A DNA stretch of 64,000 bases from Myxococcota bacterium (GCA_023150875.1 JAKLKC010000021.1:36760-100759); one strand, 5' to 3'; positions 49,855 through 59,766 are shown, counted from the first letter of the stretch. A program made the numbers and translations. The notes: generated by a model from the sequence alone, not told the origin.

Positions 49855-50549
49855 GCACGGCGTGCCGCCACGCTGGTCAGGCGGTCCTCCCCGGCGAACC
49901 AGCCCGTGAGCCGGCCGCCGTACACGCAGCCCGTGTCGAGCCCCAGGGCCACGGTCCGACCCCGGTGGACCCGCCGCACCAGGCCCCGTTTCGCATCGTG
50001 GCCGAACACCACCGTCTCCGGCCCTTCCCAGCGCTCCCACCAGAAGGGTGCGCCGGGCCCTCCCGCCAGGCGCCGGACGGTGAGCACATCCTCCCGGGAT
50101 GTGGCCGCCAGGCCGACGGCGGGGTCGAGACCGGCGTGCAGGACCCAGGTGGCTCCGGACGTCAGGACCAGGGGGGCCGATTCCAGCAGCCCCCAGGCGC
50201 CGGGAGCCTCCTCCGTCAGCACTCGCGCGCACCAGCCGTGGGGGTCCCATCCCCTGTCTCCCGCAGGGCGGTGGGCCAGTCCCTCCCGTCGGGCCAGCAG
50301 GGCGACGTCGTGGTTGCCGAGCACCATCTCGCCCCCCGCGGTGCGGACGGTCCGGAAGACGCCAGCGGGATCGGGGCCCTTGGCGAAGACGTCGCCCACC
50401 AGCACCAGGTGGTGCCGCGCCGGGTCGAACCCCGCGCGGTCCAGGAGGGCGGCGAGCTCGTCGGCGCATCCGTGGACGTCACCGACGACGAACAGGTCGC
50501 GTCCGCCCGCCGCCGCGGGAACGGGCGGGGATGAAGGGGAGAGGGGCAT
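49773..50549 (-). CDS. Metallophosphoesterase (ApaH/PrpE-like)
   Basis: 258 residues. Calcineurin-type metal motifs are in order: FVVGDVHGCADELAALLD, LVGDVFAKGPDPAGVFR, GGEMVLGNHDVALL, WVLHAGLDP and VVFGHDAKRGL, then LGLDTGCVYGGRL, the ending seen in symmetrical diadenosine tetraphosphatases and PrpE-like Ser/Thr phosphatases. Likely cytoplasmic hydrolase of nucleotides or phosphoproteins. The tail is Pro-rich and overlaps the 3' end of the convergent small gene. Confidence 0.9.
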   Translation of the reverse strand: MPLSPSSPPVPAAAGGRDLFVVGDVHGCADELAALLDRAGFDPARHHLVLVGDVFAKGPDPAGVFRTVRTAGGEMVLGNHDVALLARREGLAHRPAGDRGWDPHGWCARVLTEEAPGAWGLLESAPLVLTSGATWVLHAGLDPAVGLAATSREDVLTVRRLAGGPGAPFWWERWEGPETVVFGHDAKRGLVRRVHRGRTVALGLDTGCVYGGRLTGWFAGEDRLTSVAARRAYSPLARPVPPGPPGRSSGSPGSPPVP

Positions 50550-50615
50550 CGTCGACGATGATGGAGTCGGCGGGGCCGGCGGGGTAGGGGGCGGCAGGGG
50601 TCGCGCCCCCGGGGG

Positions 50616-51866
50616 TCACCCGCCGCCGCCGCCGTCCCCCCGCACCAGAGCCAGGATCTCGTCGTCCTCCAAGACCCGGTTGGAGCGCTTGGCGTACTCG
50701 AAGACGCGGCCGACGAGGTCGTCGGTGGGCTGGAAGCCGTGCACCTCGAGCCAGGCGATCACGTTCGATTCGCCGCTCATGTGTCCGACCTCGATCCTCT
50801 GCCGGGCGCCGAAGAGCCCGGCGGGCACGCCGGAGTAGATCCGGTCGGCGAGCCAGTGGTCGCCCTTCCGCATGGCCTTGATCACCGCGGCGGCGTGGAC
50901 CCCCGTCCCGGTCCGGAACGCGTCGCGGCCGAACACCGGGTAGTTGAAGGGGAGGGGGGTCCGGGTCGCCCGCGCGCCCAGCTCGCAGTACTCCCGCAAC
51001 CGGCCGAGGTCCCCCCTGGGGAATCCCATGAGGGCCAGGTTCACCAGCAGCAGGTCGATGGGCGTGTTCCCCACCCGCTCGCCGATCCCGAGCACCGTGC
51101 CGTGGACGCGGTCCGCCCCGGCCACCGCCGCGGCGATGGCGTTGATCAGCCCGAGCCCCCGGTCGTTGTGCCCGTGCCAGTCGATGCGGACCTTGGCCCC
51201 GGTGGAGTCGATCACCCCGCGGGTGAAGGCGACGAGCTCCGCCACCCCCTCGGGCGTGGCGTGGCCGACGGTGTCGCACACGCACAGTCCTGCGGCGCCG
51301 TGGTCGATGGCGACCTTGAAGAGGGTCTCCAGAGTGTCGGGCCGGGATCGCGTCGTGTCCTCGGTCACGAAGGTGACCTCGACGCCGTTTTGGACGCAGA
51401 GGTCCACGGCGTCGGCCGTCAGCCTCTTCAGGCGGTCCAGGTCCCACCCCTCCGCAAACATCCGGATGGGCGACGAGCCCAGGAAGGTCATGGCCTCGAT
51501 GGGGATCCCCACCTTCTGCCCGATCTCGATGACCGGGCGGATGTCGGCGGGGTGGGTGCGGGCGGCACACGTCGCCCTGATCGAGAGCCGCGCGTCGCGG
51601 ATGTGCATGGCGAGGGCCGTGACGTCCTCGACGGCCCGCGGGCCGGCACCGGGAAGCCCGATGTCGGTGTGCTGGATCCCACAGGCATCCTGGAGCTCCA
51701 GGATCCGGACCTTCTCGGCGACGGTCGGATCGACGGCGGTGGGGGACTGGATGCCGTCCCTCAGCGACTCGTCGTAGAGCTCGACCCCGGACAGGTCCAC
51801 CGCCCCTCGCCTGACGGCGTTCCAGTCGAAGATGACCTCTGACTCCTGGATTGAACCTTCGGGCAT
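50616..51866 (-). CDS. 2-isopropylmalate synthase-type acyltransferase (HMGL-like domain)
   Basis: 416 residues from ATG 51866 (GGAGCG site). TIM barrel of the LeuA/homocitrate/citramalate family: LYDESLRDGIQSPTAVDP, HTDIGLPGAGPRAVEDV, CDTVGHATPEGVAEL and the metal-binding WHGHNDRGLGLINAIAA, with GTVLGIGERVGNTPIDL. The C-terminal allosteric LeuA dimer domain is missing; instead there is a short helical tail. Substrate may be oxoisovalerate or another 2-oxo acid. A leuB-like gene and a thiolase follow the same direction upstream. Confidence 0.85.
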   Translation of the reverse strand: MPEGSIQESEVIFDWNAVRRGAVDLSGVELYDESLRDGIQSPTAVDPTVAEKVRILELQDACGIQHTDIGLPGAGPRAVEDVTALAMHIRDARLSIRATCAARTHPADIRPVIEIGQKVGIPIEAMTFLGSSPIRMFAEGWDLDRLKRLTADAVDLCVQNGVEVTFVTEDTTRSRPDTLETLFKVAIDHGAAGLCVCDTVGHATPEGVAELVAFTRGVIDSTGAKVRIDWHGHNDRGLGLINAIAAAVAGADRVHGTVLGIGERVGNTPIDLLLVNLALMGFPRGDLGRLREYCELGARATRTPLPFNYPVFGRDAFRTGTGVHAAAVIKAMRKGDHWLADRIYSGVPAGLFGARQRIEVGHMSGESNVIAWLEVHGFQPTDDLVGRVFEYAKRSNRVLEDDEILALVRGDGGGGG

Positions 51867-51904
51867 TCTTCGCTCCGTCCCCGGGGACCGGCCTGGTGCC
51901 GGTC

Positions 51905-53095
51905 CTACGAGACCTCGACGATGACGGCGATCCCCTGCCCGCCGCCGATGCACGCCGACCCGAGGCCGTAGCGCGCGCCCCGACGCCGGAGCTCGTGAAG
52001 CAGGTGGAGGGTGATCCGCGTGCCCGAGGCCGCCAGGGGGTGGCCCAGGGCGATGGCGCCGCCGTTGACGTTGGTGCGGGAGCGGTCCAGCCCCAGCTCC
52101 TTCTCCACCGCCAGGTACTGGGGCCCGAACGCCTCGTTGACCTCCACCAGGTCCATCTGGTCCAGGGAGAGGCCGGCGTCATCGAGGGCGCGGCGGGCGG
52201 CGGGCACCGGCCCGATCCCCATGATGGTCGGATCGCAACCGGAGATCCCCCAGGCCACGAGGCGGCCGATGGGCTTCCCGCCGATCCGGTCCGCCGCCGC
52301 CCTGGAGGCGACCACCACGGCGGCGCCGCCGTCGCAGATGCCGCTGGCGTTCCCGGCCGTGACCACGCCGTCCTTGCGGAAGACCGGCCGAAGCCTGGCC
52401 AGGCCCTCGGCGGTCGTCTCGGCCCGGGGATGCTCGTCCACCTGGAAGGGCACCTCCTCGCGCCCCTTGCGGACGGTGACGGGGACGATCTCCTCGGCGA
52501 GGCGGCCGGCCTGCTGGGCGGCGACGGCCCGCCGCTGGCTGGTGAGGGCGTACTCGTCCACCTGCTCCCGGGAGATCCCGTGGATCTGCGCCAGCTTCTC
52601 GGCGGTCTCCGCCATCTTGAGGCCGGCCTGGGGATCGTAGAGCCCCTCCCACAGGGAGTCGGAGAGGGTGCGGTCCTGCCCGAAGGGGATCCCCCACCTC
52701 GCGTTCCGCAGCACGTGGGGCGCCTGGCTCATGCTCTCGGTGCCGCCGGCGAGCACCACCTCGGCCTGACCGAGGATGATCTGCTCCGCCGCGCTGACGA
52801 TCGACTGGAAGCCGGAACCGCACAGGCGGTTGAGCGTCAGCGCCGTGGTCTCCTGCCGCACGCCGGCCCGCAGACCCACGTGCCGCGCCAGGTAGATCGC
52901 GTCCGCGCTCGTCTGCTGCGCGTTGCCGAAGATCACCTGGTCCACCTGGCCGGCGTCGACACCGGCGCGGTCCAGGGCGCCCTTCGCCGCGATCACGGCG
53001 AGGTCGGTGGCGGAGTGGTCCTTCAGGCTGCCGCCGAAGGCGCCGAAGGCGGTACGTACGCCGGAGAGCAGCAGGATCTCGGAAGAGGCCTTCAT
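51905..53095 (-). CDS. Acetyl-CoA acetyltransferase (thiolase II)
   Basis: 396 residues. Nucleophile Cys92 in NRLCGSGFQSIVSAAEQI, AGGTESMSQAPHVLR, EVNEAFGPQYLAVEKEL, NVNGGAIALGHPLAASGTRI with the His, and the second Cys in GSACIGGGQGIAVIVE. A standard biosynthetic/degradative thiolase of normal length, interconverting acetoacetyl-CoA and acetyl-CoA or acting on longer 3-ketoacyl-CoA. It lies between the leuB-like and leuA-like genes with gaps under 90 bases, so co-transcription is likely. Confidence 0.95.
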   Translation of the reverse strand: MKASSEILLLSGVRTAFGAFGGSLKDHSATDLAVIAAKGALDRAGVDAGQVDQVIFGNAQQTSADAIYLARHVGLRAGVRQETTALTLNRLCGSGFQSIVSAAEQIILGQAEVVLAGGTESMSQAPHVLRNARWGIPFGQDRTLSDSLWEGLYDPQAGLKMAETAEKLAQIHGISREQVDEYALTSQRRAVAAQQAGRLAEEIVPVTVRKGREEVPFQVDEHPRAETTAEGLARLRPVFRKDGVVTAGNASGICDGGAAVVVASRAAADRIGGKPIGRLVAWGISGCDPTIMGIGPVPAARRALDDAGLSLDQMDLVEVNEAFGPQYLAVEKELGLDRSRTNVNGGAIALGHPLAASGTRITLHLLHELRRRGARYGLGSACIGGGQGIAVIVEVS

Positions 53096-53180
53096 CTCGG
53101 TTCCTTTCTTGGCCTCCCCAGCGCCGGGTGGGCGACGGTCGGGGGGCGAGGGCGCGGGCCGGCGGCGGCGCCGGCAGGGG

Positions 53181-54254
53181 CTACCGTAAGGTCTCGGGGC
53201 GCTCCAGCCACTGGCAGAGCCAGCGGGCGACTCCGTCCGTCGTGAGGGACCCGCCGAGGTCCGGTGTGGTCGCTCCCTCGGCGATGGCGGCGGAGACCGC
53301 GGCCTCGACTTCCCGGGCGGCCCGGCCCTCCCCGAGGTGCTCCAGCATCATCGCCACCGTCAGCACCGTCGCCAGGGGGTTGGCCCTCCCGGTCCCGGCG
53401 ATGTCGGGGGCCGAGCCGTGGACGGGCTCGAACATCGCCCTGCGGGTCTCCGGGTTGACGTTCGCTGAGGCGGCCAGGCCGATCCCCCCCTGGATCTGGG
53501 CGCCCAGGTCGGTGACGATGTCCCCGAAGAGGTTGTTGGTCACCACCACCCGGAACTGCTCGGGTGCCCGCACCATCTCCATGGTGAGGACGTCCACGTA
53601 GAGGTGGCGGGCCTCGATCTCCGGGAAGTCCCGGGCGACCTCCCGGAAGGTGCGGTACCAGAGGTCGCCTTCGTAGCGGAGGGCGTTGTGCTTGTCACTC
53701 ATGCACACCCTCCCCAGGTCGTGCGCCCGGGCCCACAGGAACGCGGCCCGGACGATGCGCTCCACGCCCCGGCGGGTGTTGATCGACTCCTGGATCGCCA
53801 CCTCGCCCGGGGTGCCCTTGGCCAGGAAGCCGCCGGCCCCGGCGTACATCCCCTCGGTGTTCTCGCGGAACACGACGAAGTCGACGTCCCGGGGGCCCTT
53901 GCCCTTGAGGGGGCAGAGGGACTCGTGGATCAGCTTGATGGGGCGCAGGTTGACGTAGAGGTCGAGGCGGGTCCGGGTGCCCAGGACGATGTCCCGGGCG
54001 TGCTCCATGCCCGGCACCCGGGGATCCCCCACCGCCCCCAGGAGGATGCAGTCGAAGTGCTCCGACAGGTGGGCGAGGTCGGCGTCCGGAAGGGTCGTGC
54101 CATCCCTGAGGTATCGGTCCGCCCCGTAGTCGAAGCTCTCCCACGAGAGGTCGAAGCCGAAACGCCGCGCGGCCGCAGCCATCACCGTCAGGCCGGCGGG
54201 GACGACCTCGTTGCCGATCCCGTCCCCGGGGATCGCCGCGATCCGATGGGCCAT
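53181..54254 (-). CDS. Isocitrate/isopropylmalate dehydrogenase-family protein (LeuB-like)
   Basis: 357 residues from ATG 54254, chosen for its GAGAGGAG site. Beta-decarboxylating dehydrogenase motifs: AAIPGDGIGNEVVPAG, LYVNLRPIKLI (substrate Arg), VVFRENTEGMYAGAGG, the catalytic Lys/Asp region VCMSDKHNALRYEGD and VVVTNNLFGDIVTDLGA, and EPVHGSAPDIAG for the cofactor. The VRENTEG-like loop also resembles tartrate dehydrogenases, so substrate is uncertain. It heads a three-gene minus-strand unit and has a good promoter. Confidence 0.88.
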   Translation of the reverse strand: MAHRIAAIPGDGIGNEVVPAGLTVMAAAARRFGFDLSWESFDYGADRYLRDGTTLPDADLAHLSEHFDCILLGAVGDPRVPGMEHARDIVLGTRTRLDLYVNLRPIKLIHESLCPLKGKGPRDVDFVVFRENTEGMYAGAGGFLAKGTPGEVAIQESINTRRGVERIVRAAFLWARAHDLGRVCMSDKHNALRYEGDLWYRTFREVARDFPEIEARHLYVDVLTMEMVRAPEQFRVVVTNNLFGDIVTDLGAQIQGGIGLAASANVNPETRRAMFEPVHGSAPDIAGTGRANPLATVLTVAMMLEHLGEGRAAREVEAAVSAAIAEGATTPDLGGSLTTDGVARWLCQWLERPETLR

Positions 54255-54320
54255 GCGCTCCTCTCGCCGCCACAAGGCCCCAGGCCGCGACCGGGCGCGG
54301 GCTTGCGCGAGCGGGGGGGC

Positions 54321-54349
54321 ATCTTAGAAGGCCCCCTTCGGACCGTCAA
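54321..54349 (-). promoter_or_regulatory. Predicted sigma70 promoter of the leuB-like gene
   Basis: TTGACG (54344-54349), 17 bp and TAAGAT (54321-54326) on the minus strand, about 65 bases upstream of the start. It is back to back with the forward promoter at 54392-54419. Confidence 0.75.
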
Positions 54350-54391
54350 CGCACGCCTCCCCTCGCGGCGCGGCGGAGCGGCCGGGCCCGT

Positions 54392-54419
54392 TTGACACCC
54401 CCGATCCCCGGCCGATAAC
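54392..54419 (+). promoter_or_regulatory. Predicted sigma70 promoter of the GYF-like gene
   Basis: TTGACA (54392-54397), 16 bp and GATAAC (54414-54419), 26 bases before the ATG at 54446. Confidence 0.7.
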
Positions 54420-54445
54420 ATCGAGACCTCGGAGCGACATCGCGA

Positions 54446-55726
54446 ATGGAGCCCGCCTACCGCCTCCGCAAGGGGGGGCGCGATCACGCCATCCGGCAGC
54501 GGGAGACCCTCGTCGAGCTCGCCCGCCGCGGCCACGTCCAGGCAGGCGACGAGATCTGGGTGACCGCCCTGGGGCGCACCGTCCCGGCGGGGCAGCTCCC
54601 GGAGCTCGCGGGGCTCTTCCCGGGAGTCCCCGCCCCGCCGCCGGCGGAGCCCCCCACGGGCCAGCCCCGTCCCCGCCCGCGACTCCGACCTTCCCTGCCT
54701 CCCCCCGATCCGTGGGCCCTGTGGGAGGGGGAGTCCGTCCCGGACGTCGACGACCTCGTCGCGGAGTTTGGGGCAGGCCCGGCCCACGCTCCGCCCGAGG
54801 CTCCACCGCCCCCGACCGCCGCACCGAGGTCCCCGGAGGTCGCCATGGAGGTCCCTTCGGGGCCTCCACCCGCTCCGCGACCCGTGCCGCCGGGCCGCCG
54901 GGGTCCCGCCCTGCCCGCCGTCACCGCTCCGCTCCCTCCTCCTCGCGCCGCCCCTCCTCCCCCCGATGTCGTACCGGGCGCCCCCCCTCCCCGGCCGGCG
55001 GGGGTCTCGGGCGTCCCCAGCTTCACCGACTGGGTGGCCCGCCAGGGCAGCGGCGGCGCCACACCCCTGGTCCTGCGCCCCGATGGCCCCCCCATCACCA
55101 CGGTGGACGAGGGTCGGCGCCCCCTGGTGGGCCGGTGGGTGTGGGTCGTCTCAGCCCTCCTCGCCGTGGGCGTGATCGCCGTGAGGGGCTGGATCGTGGC
55201 GGGCGCCACCCAGGAGATCCCCGTGGAGGAGGACGAGCCCCTGGCGCCCCTGCCCGAGGCGCGGGTGACCCGCACCGTGCCGGTCCCGGTGGGGAACACC
55301 GTCGGAGCGGCCGAGCAGCGCCTCCGGGCGCGCCTCCCCGAGGGAGTGCGCCGCTTCCGGGACGAGTCCACGCTGAGGGACGTGCTCTACCAGGACTTGT
55401 GGAATACCGGAGTGCGGGTGAAGGCGGTCCGGGTGCAGCCCTCGGGCTCGGGTCGCGGCGCCGCGGGGCGCCGCCCGATGCGGGTCCAGGTCGAGGTCGA
55501 CATCGACGGATCCTCCCCGGAGACCGTCCCCGACCAGCTCGCCCTCGCGTCCCTCCTGGTCGGCTTCTACGCGGAGAAGGCCGCGGTGAACGTGGACCAG
55601 CTCCTCCTCCACACGATCGACTCAGGTACGGGGGCGAGGGTGACGTACCCCGTGCAGGGGCGCGGCCTGGGCGCGTTCTACGCCCGCCAGGTGGACCTCG
55701 GCCGCTTCCTCGACGATCTACTGTAG
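54446..55726 (+). CDS. Membrane protein with N-terminal GYF-like module and Pro-rich region
   Basis: 426 residues. Residues 5-55 (YRLRKGGRDHAIRQRETLVE, GHVQAGDEIWVTALGRTVPA) resemble the GYF_2/DUF4339 module found in myxobacterial proteins. Residues 60-195 are Pro-rich and disordered; one transmembrane helix follows (WVWVVSALLAVGVIAVRGWIV, about residues 230-250). The C-terminal 150 residues form a mixed alpha/beta domain, probably outside. Function unknown. It lies upstream of smc, separated by a hairpin. Confidence 0.7.
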   Translation: MEPAYRLRKGGRDHAIRQRETLVELARRGHVQAGDEIWVTALGRTVPAGQLPELAGLFPGVPAPPPAEPPTGQPRPRPRLRPSLPPPDPWALWEGESVPDVDDLVAEFGAGPAHAPPEAPPPPTAAPRSPEVAMEVPSGPPPAPRPVPPGRRGPALPAVTAPLPPPRAAPPPPDVVPGAPPPRPAGVSGVPSFTDWVARQGSGGATPLVLRPDGPPITTVDEGRRPLVGRWVWVVSALLAVGVIAVRGWIVAGATQEIPVEEDEPLAPLPEARVTRTVPVPVGNTVGAAEQRLRARLPEGVRRFRDESTLRDVLYQDLWNTGVRVKAVRVQPSGSGRGAAGRRPMRVQVEVDIDGSSPETVPDQLALASLLVGFYAEKAAVNVDQLLLHTIDSGTGARVTYPVQGRGLGAFYARQVDLGRFLDDLL

Positions 55727-55758
55727 CGCGACCCTCCGGTGGCGGGTGCCGGCAGCAC

Positions 55759-55788
55759 CGACACCCGGGGCGGGTTGCCCCGGCGTCG
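55759..55788 (+). terminator. Possible terminator hairpin before smc
   Basis: CGAC-CCGGGGC pairs with GCCCCGG-GTCG around a short loop, with one interrupted position on each arm, 33 bases after the preceding stop. No T-tract. Confidence 0.4.
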
Positions 55789-55946
55789 GCCCATCTGTTA
55801 GAACGCGCGTGCAGCGGGACCGCACCTGGGGGGCGTGCGCCGGAGCGCGGCGGCGGCGCGCCCCTCCGTCCGGATCCTCCCGTCTCGCCTCACCAGAACC
55901 GCCCACGGTCAGGGTCCACCCCTCTCCGTGTCCGGGCGGGAACGCC

Positions 55947-58900
55947 ATGCGCATCGATCGGATCGAGATCCACGGCTTCAAGTCGTTCGCCGAGCGGACG
56001 GTGTTCCAGTTCGGGCAAGGGGTCTCGTGCGTCGTGGGCCCCAACGGGTGCGGCAAGAGCAACGTCATCGACGCCATCAAGTGGGGACTGGGGGAGCAGA
56101 ACGCCCGCCAGCTCCGCGGCCGCGCGATGGAGGACGTGATCTTCGGCGGCAGCGAGTCGCGCCCCGCCACCGGCCTCGCCGAGGTCGCCATGCTCTTCGA
56201 CAACGGCGAGGGCCTGCTCGGGGGCGAGTACGCCCGTCTCCCGCAGGTGGAGATCCGCCGCCGGCTGTTCCGCTCCGGCGAGAGCGAGTACCTGATCAAC
56301 GGCGAGCCCGTGCGCCTGCGCGAGGTGACCTCCCTCTTCCTCGACACCGGCGTCGGCACTCGGGGCTACTCCATCATCGAGCAGGGGCGGGTCGGGCTCA
56401 TCGTCAACGCACGCCCCGAGGAGAGGCGGTTCCTGGTGGAGGAGGCCGCGGGGATCTCGCGGTACAAGAGCCACCGTGCCGAGGCCGAGCGGCGGATGGA
56501 GCAGACCCGCCAGAACCTCTCCCGCATCCGGGACGTCGCCGAGGAGCTCCGCAAGCAGGTCGGCTCCCTCAAGCGCGCGGCCTCCAAGGCGTCCCGTTAC
56601 CGCGCGCTGCGCGGCAGGCTCCGTCACGTCGAGATCTACGTCGCCCTCGCCCGCACGCGGGAGCTGGTGGAGGAGTATAGGGTGCGGGCCGACGCCCTTG
56701 CCTCCCTGGAGGAGCGTCTGGAGCTCGCCGCGGGACGCATCGCCCGGGCCGAAGCCGAGGCTTCCCGCCTCGTCGAGCAACGGGCCCGGACGTCGGCGGA
56801 GGTGGACGCGGCCAAGGAGCGTCGATCGAAGGCCCAGTCGGAGCTGGAGGCGAAGGGGAGGGAGCGCGAGTACCGCGAGCGGGAGGCCGCCGGCCTCGCG
56901 CGCCGGGCCGTCGCCCTGGGCGGCGAGGTGGACCGGGCCGCGGAGCGTCTCTCCCAGCTCGACGCCGAGACGTCCTCCCTCCGGGTCGAGGTCGCGGAGC
57001 TCGAGGGCCGGGCCGCCGAGTCCCAGGCCCGCCTCCAGGCCGAAGCGGGCTCGGAGGACGGCTTCCGCCGCGAGGCCGAGGGGCTCGCGCGCTCCATCGA
57101 AGCCCTCAAGCGCCAGGCCGTGGAGGCGCTCACGGAGGTCACCCGGACCCGCACCCAGCTCTCGGGGATCGAGCGGCGCGAGGAGGAGCTCAAGCAGCGC
57201 AGCGCCCACGCCGAGCGTGACCGGGGCACCGTGGCGGCTCGGGTCGAGGCCCTGGAAGCGGACCTGGGCGTGCTCAGGACCGAGGTCGAGGGGGCGCGGG
57301 TGAGGGGCTCGACCCTGCGCGCCCAGCTCGTGGATGCCGAAGGCGAGGCCGCCCTGGCGCAGGAGGCGCGGAAGGCGGCCGACGCGCGCCACCAGCGCAC
57401 GGCCCAGGACCTCAACGCCCGGAAGGCGCGGCTCCGTTCCCTGCAGGAGATCCAGCAGAGGTTCGAGGGGTTCCAGCGGGGGGTGAGGGACGTGATGGCG
57501 CGCCGCGGGGGGGATCCCTCTTCGGGCGTGCTGGGGACCGTCGCGGACGTCGTGGACGCCCCGCCCGAGCACGAGCAGGCCGTGGAGGCGGCGCTGGGCG
57601 AGCGCCTCCAGGCCATCGTCGTCCGCGACCACGCCGCCGCCGCCGCCGCCCTCGCCGACCTCCGCTCCCGCAACGCCGGCCGCGCCGCCTTCGTACCGGT
57701 CGCGGGGCGCGGCGGTCTCGATGACGCGCTCCCGGAGGGGGAGGGGGTCCTGGGGCCGCTCCGGGACGTCGTCCGGGCGGCCGCCCCCGAGCAGGAATCC
57801 GTGCTGGACGTCCTGCTCGGCGACGCGGTCCTGGTCCGCTCCCTGGACGACGCGCTCCGCCTCTGGGGCGAGGGCCGCCCGCGGCGTCTCCTCGTCACCC
57901 CGGAGGGCGACGTGCTCGCCCCCGACGGCCTCCTGACCGGTGGAGCGGGGGACAGGGCCGGCGCGGGGATCCTTCAGCAGCGCCGGGACCTGCGGAGCCT
58001 CGAGCGGGAGGTCCGAACCCTGGGCGAGCGCGAGGAGGGAGAGAGGGCCGTCGCCGCCGATGCCCGGGAGGACGTCGCCCGGCGGCAGCGGCACATCGAC
58101 GAGATCCGCGCCTCGCTCCACTCCGCCGACCTGGAGCGGGTCGCGCGGGAGCGGGACCTGCACGCGCTGGAGAAGGACCTGGAGGGGCGCCGCCACCTCG
58201 CCAAGACCCTGGGCGCCGAGGTCCGGGGCCTCGAGGCGAGCCACGGCGACCTCAGCCGCGAGGCCGAGATCCTGCGCCGCCGGCTGGTGGAGGCGGAGTC
58301 CCTCCGCGCGCGCCGCGAGGAGGAGTCGCGGGCGCTGGAGTCCCGGGCGCTGGAGGCCGCGGCGCGGCTGGAGAAGCACCGGGCGGCCCTGACGGAGCAC
58401 CGCCTGGAGGCCGCGTCGAAGCGGCAGGCGCTGGAGAACGCCCGGCGCAACCTGGGGCGCGCCTCTTCGGAGTCCGAAGCCCTGGCGTCCCGGCTCGAGA
58501 GGGACCGCGCCGAGGTCGCCTCGGCCCGGGACCGCGGCGCCCGCCTGGGGGAGGAGGCGCGGGGCCTCGCCAGGGAGGTCGAGGCGCTCTCGGTCGAGGT
58601 CTCCCGCGCCGGGGAGGATGTCCTGGGGGCCCTGGAGCGCCACCGCCTCCTCTCCGAGCGGCACTCCGTGGCGGAGGGCGAGCTCCAGGCCGCCCGAGGG
58701 GACCGGGACGCGGTGCGCGAGGAGATGCAGTCGGTCAGCGTCCGGGTGGCGGAGCTGCGGGTCGAGCTGACGCACGTGCGGGACGGCGTGAAGGAGCGCT
58801 TCGACCTCGAGCTCCAGCCCCTCTTCCGCCGGCTCGACGAGGAGGGGGAGGTCGAGCTGTTGGAACCCTCGGCGGCCCCCCCCGCCACCGCGGAGGACGG

Positions 58901-59681
58901 CGACGACGAGGAGGGGGCTCCGACGCCCCCCGCCTCGATGCGGATCGCCTGGGACGACCTCGTCGACGCTCCCCGGCTGACCCACGCCCGCGCCGAACTC
59001 TCCGCCCTACGGGGGCGCCTCGAGAAGCTGGGCGAGGTCAACCTCACGGCCCCCGAGGAGTACGCCCAGGCGACGGAGCGCCACGAGTTCATCCTCTCCC
59101 AGCAGCGGGACCTGGAGGAGTCCCTCGAGCAGATCCGCAAGGCCATCGCCCGCATCGACCGCTCCACCCGCGAGCGCTTCCGGGAGACCTTCGACGCCAT
59201 CAATGAACGGTTCCAGGTCCTCTACCCCCGCCTGGTGGGGGGAGGGCGCGGCTTCCTTCGCCTGACCGACGAGAACGACCTCCTGGAGACGGGGATCGAC
59301 CTCATCGTGCAGCCCCCGGGGAAGAGGCTCCAGAACATGACGCTGATGTCCGGGGGCGAGAAGGCCATGGCGGCGATCGCCCTCATCTTCGCGATCTTCC
59401 TGGTGAAACCTTCGCCATTCTGCCTGCTGGACGAGGTGGACGCCCCCCTGGACGAGGCGAACGCGGTCCGCTTCAACGAGATGGTGCGGGAGATGAGCGG
59501 CCACACCCAGTTCCTGGTCATCACCCACAACAAGTCGACGATGGAGGTCGCGGACACGCTCTACGGCGTGACCATGGAGGAGCCGGGGGTGTCGCGGCTG
59601 GTGAGCGTCAGGCTGGAGGGCGGGACCGCGCCCGTGGGGCCGGGCGGGAGCGAGGTTGACGCGCTCCTGGCCCGCTCCTAG
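55947..59681 (+). CDS. smc: Chromosome segregation protein SMC
   Basis: 1,244 residues from ATG 55947, where family sequence begins (MRIDRIEIHGFKSFAERTVF); the frame is open earlier without similarity. Walker A is GPNGCGKSN (residues 31-39). Two long coiled coils flank a hinge near residues 525-680 (VLGTVADVVDAPPEHEQAVEAALGERL). The C-terminal head has the ABC signature MSGGEKAMAAIALIFA and Walker B FCLLDEVDAPLDEAN. It folds into the ring-shaped condensin that organises and segregates the chromosome with ScpA and ScpB. Confidence 0.97.
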   Translation: MRIDRIEIHGFKSFAERTVFQFGQGVSCVVGPNGCGKSNVIDAIKWGLGEQNARQLRGRAMEDVIFGGSESRPATGLAEVAMLFDNGEGLLGGEYARLPQVEIRRRLFRSGESEYLINGEPVRLREVTSLFLDTGVGTRGYSIIEQGRVGLIVNARPEERRFLVEEAAGISRYKSHRAEAERRMEQTRQNLSRIRDVAEELRKQVGSLKRAASKASRYRALRGRLRHVEIYVALARTRELVEEYRVRADALASLEERLELAAGRIARAEAEASRLVEQRARTSAEVDAAKERRSKAQSELEAKGREREYREREAAGLARRAVALGGEVDRAAERLSQLDAETSSLRVEVAELEGRAAESQARLQAEAGSEDGFRREAEGLARSIEALKRQAVEALTEVTRTRTQLSGIERREEELKQRSAHAERDRGTVAARVEALEADLGVLRTEVEGARVRGSTLRAQLVDAEGEAALAQEARKAADARHQRTAQDLNARKARLRSLQEIQQRFEGFQRGVRDVMARRGGDPSSGVLGTVADVVDAPPEHEQAVEAALGERLQAIVVRDHAAAAAALADLRSRNAGRAAFVPVAGRGGLDDALPEGEGVLGPLRDVVRAAAPEQESVLDVLLGDAVLVRSLDDALRLWGEGRPRRLLVTPEGDVLAPDGLLTGGAGDRAGAGILQQRRDLRSLEREVRTLGEREEGERAVAADAREDVARRQRHIDEIRASLHSADLERVARERDLHALEKDLEGRRHLAKTLGAEVRGLEASHGDLSREAEILRRRLVEAESLRARREEESRALESRALEAAARLEKHRAALTEHRLEAASKRQALENARRNLGRASSESEALASRLERDRAEVASARDRGARLGEEARGLAREVEALSVEVSRAGEDVLGALERHRLLSERHSVAEGELQAARGDRDAVREEMQSVSVRVAELRVELTHVRDGVKERFDLELQPLFRRLDEEGEVELLEPSAAPPATAEDGDDEEGAPTPPASMRIAWDDLVDAPRLTHARAELSALRGRLEKLGEVNLTAPEEYAQATERHEFILSQQRDLEESLEQIRKAIARIDRSTRERFRETFDAINERFQVLYPRLVGGGRGFLRLTDENDLLETGIDLIVQPPGKRLQNMTLMSGGEKAMAAIALIFAIFLVKPSPFCLLDEVDAPLDEANAVRFNEMVREMSGHTQFLVITHNKSTMEVADTLYGVTMEEPGVSRLVSVRLEGGTAPVGPGGSEVDALLARS

Positions 59682-59766
59682 TATCCCGCCCCCCCAAGCC
59701 CCGCTCCGGGTCCGGGCGCCGTGGGTCGCGGCGCTCCGACGCCCCCGGGCGGGGGAGTCCCTCGCC

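Noticed and set aside
50616..54254. Complete leucine-biosynthesis operon (leuA, leuB)
   Set aside because: leuC/leuD are absent, a thiolase lies between, the synthase lacks the LeuA regulatory domain and the dehydrogenase has tartrate-dehydrogenase-like features, so gene symbols were withheld.
55890..58985. Minus-strand open frame of 1,031 codons opposite smc
   Set aside because: The smc frame shows Walker A, hinge, coiled coils, signature and Walker B; the antisense frame shows nothing.
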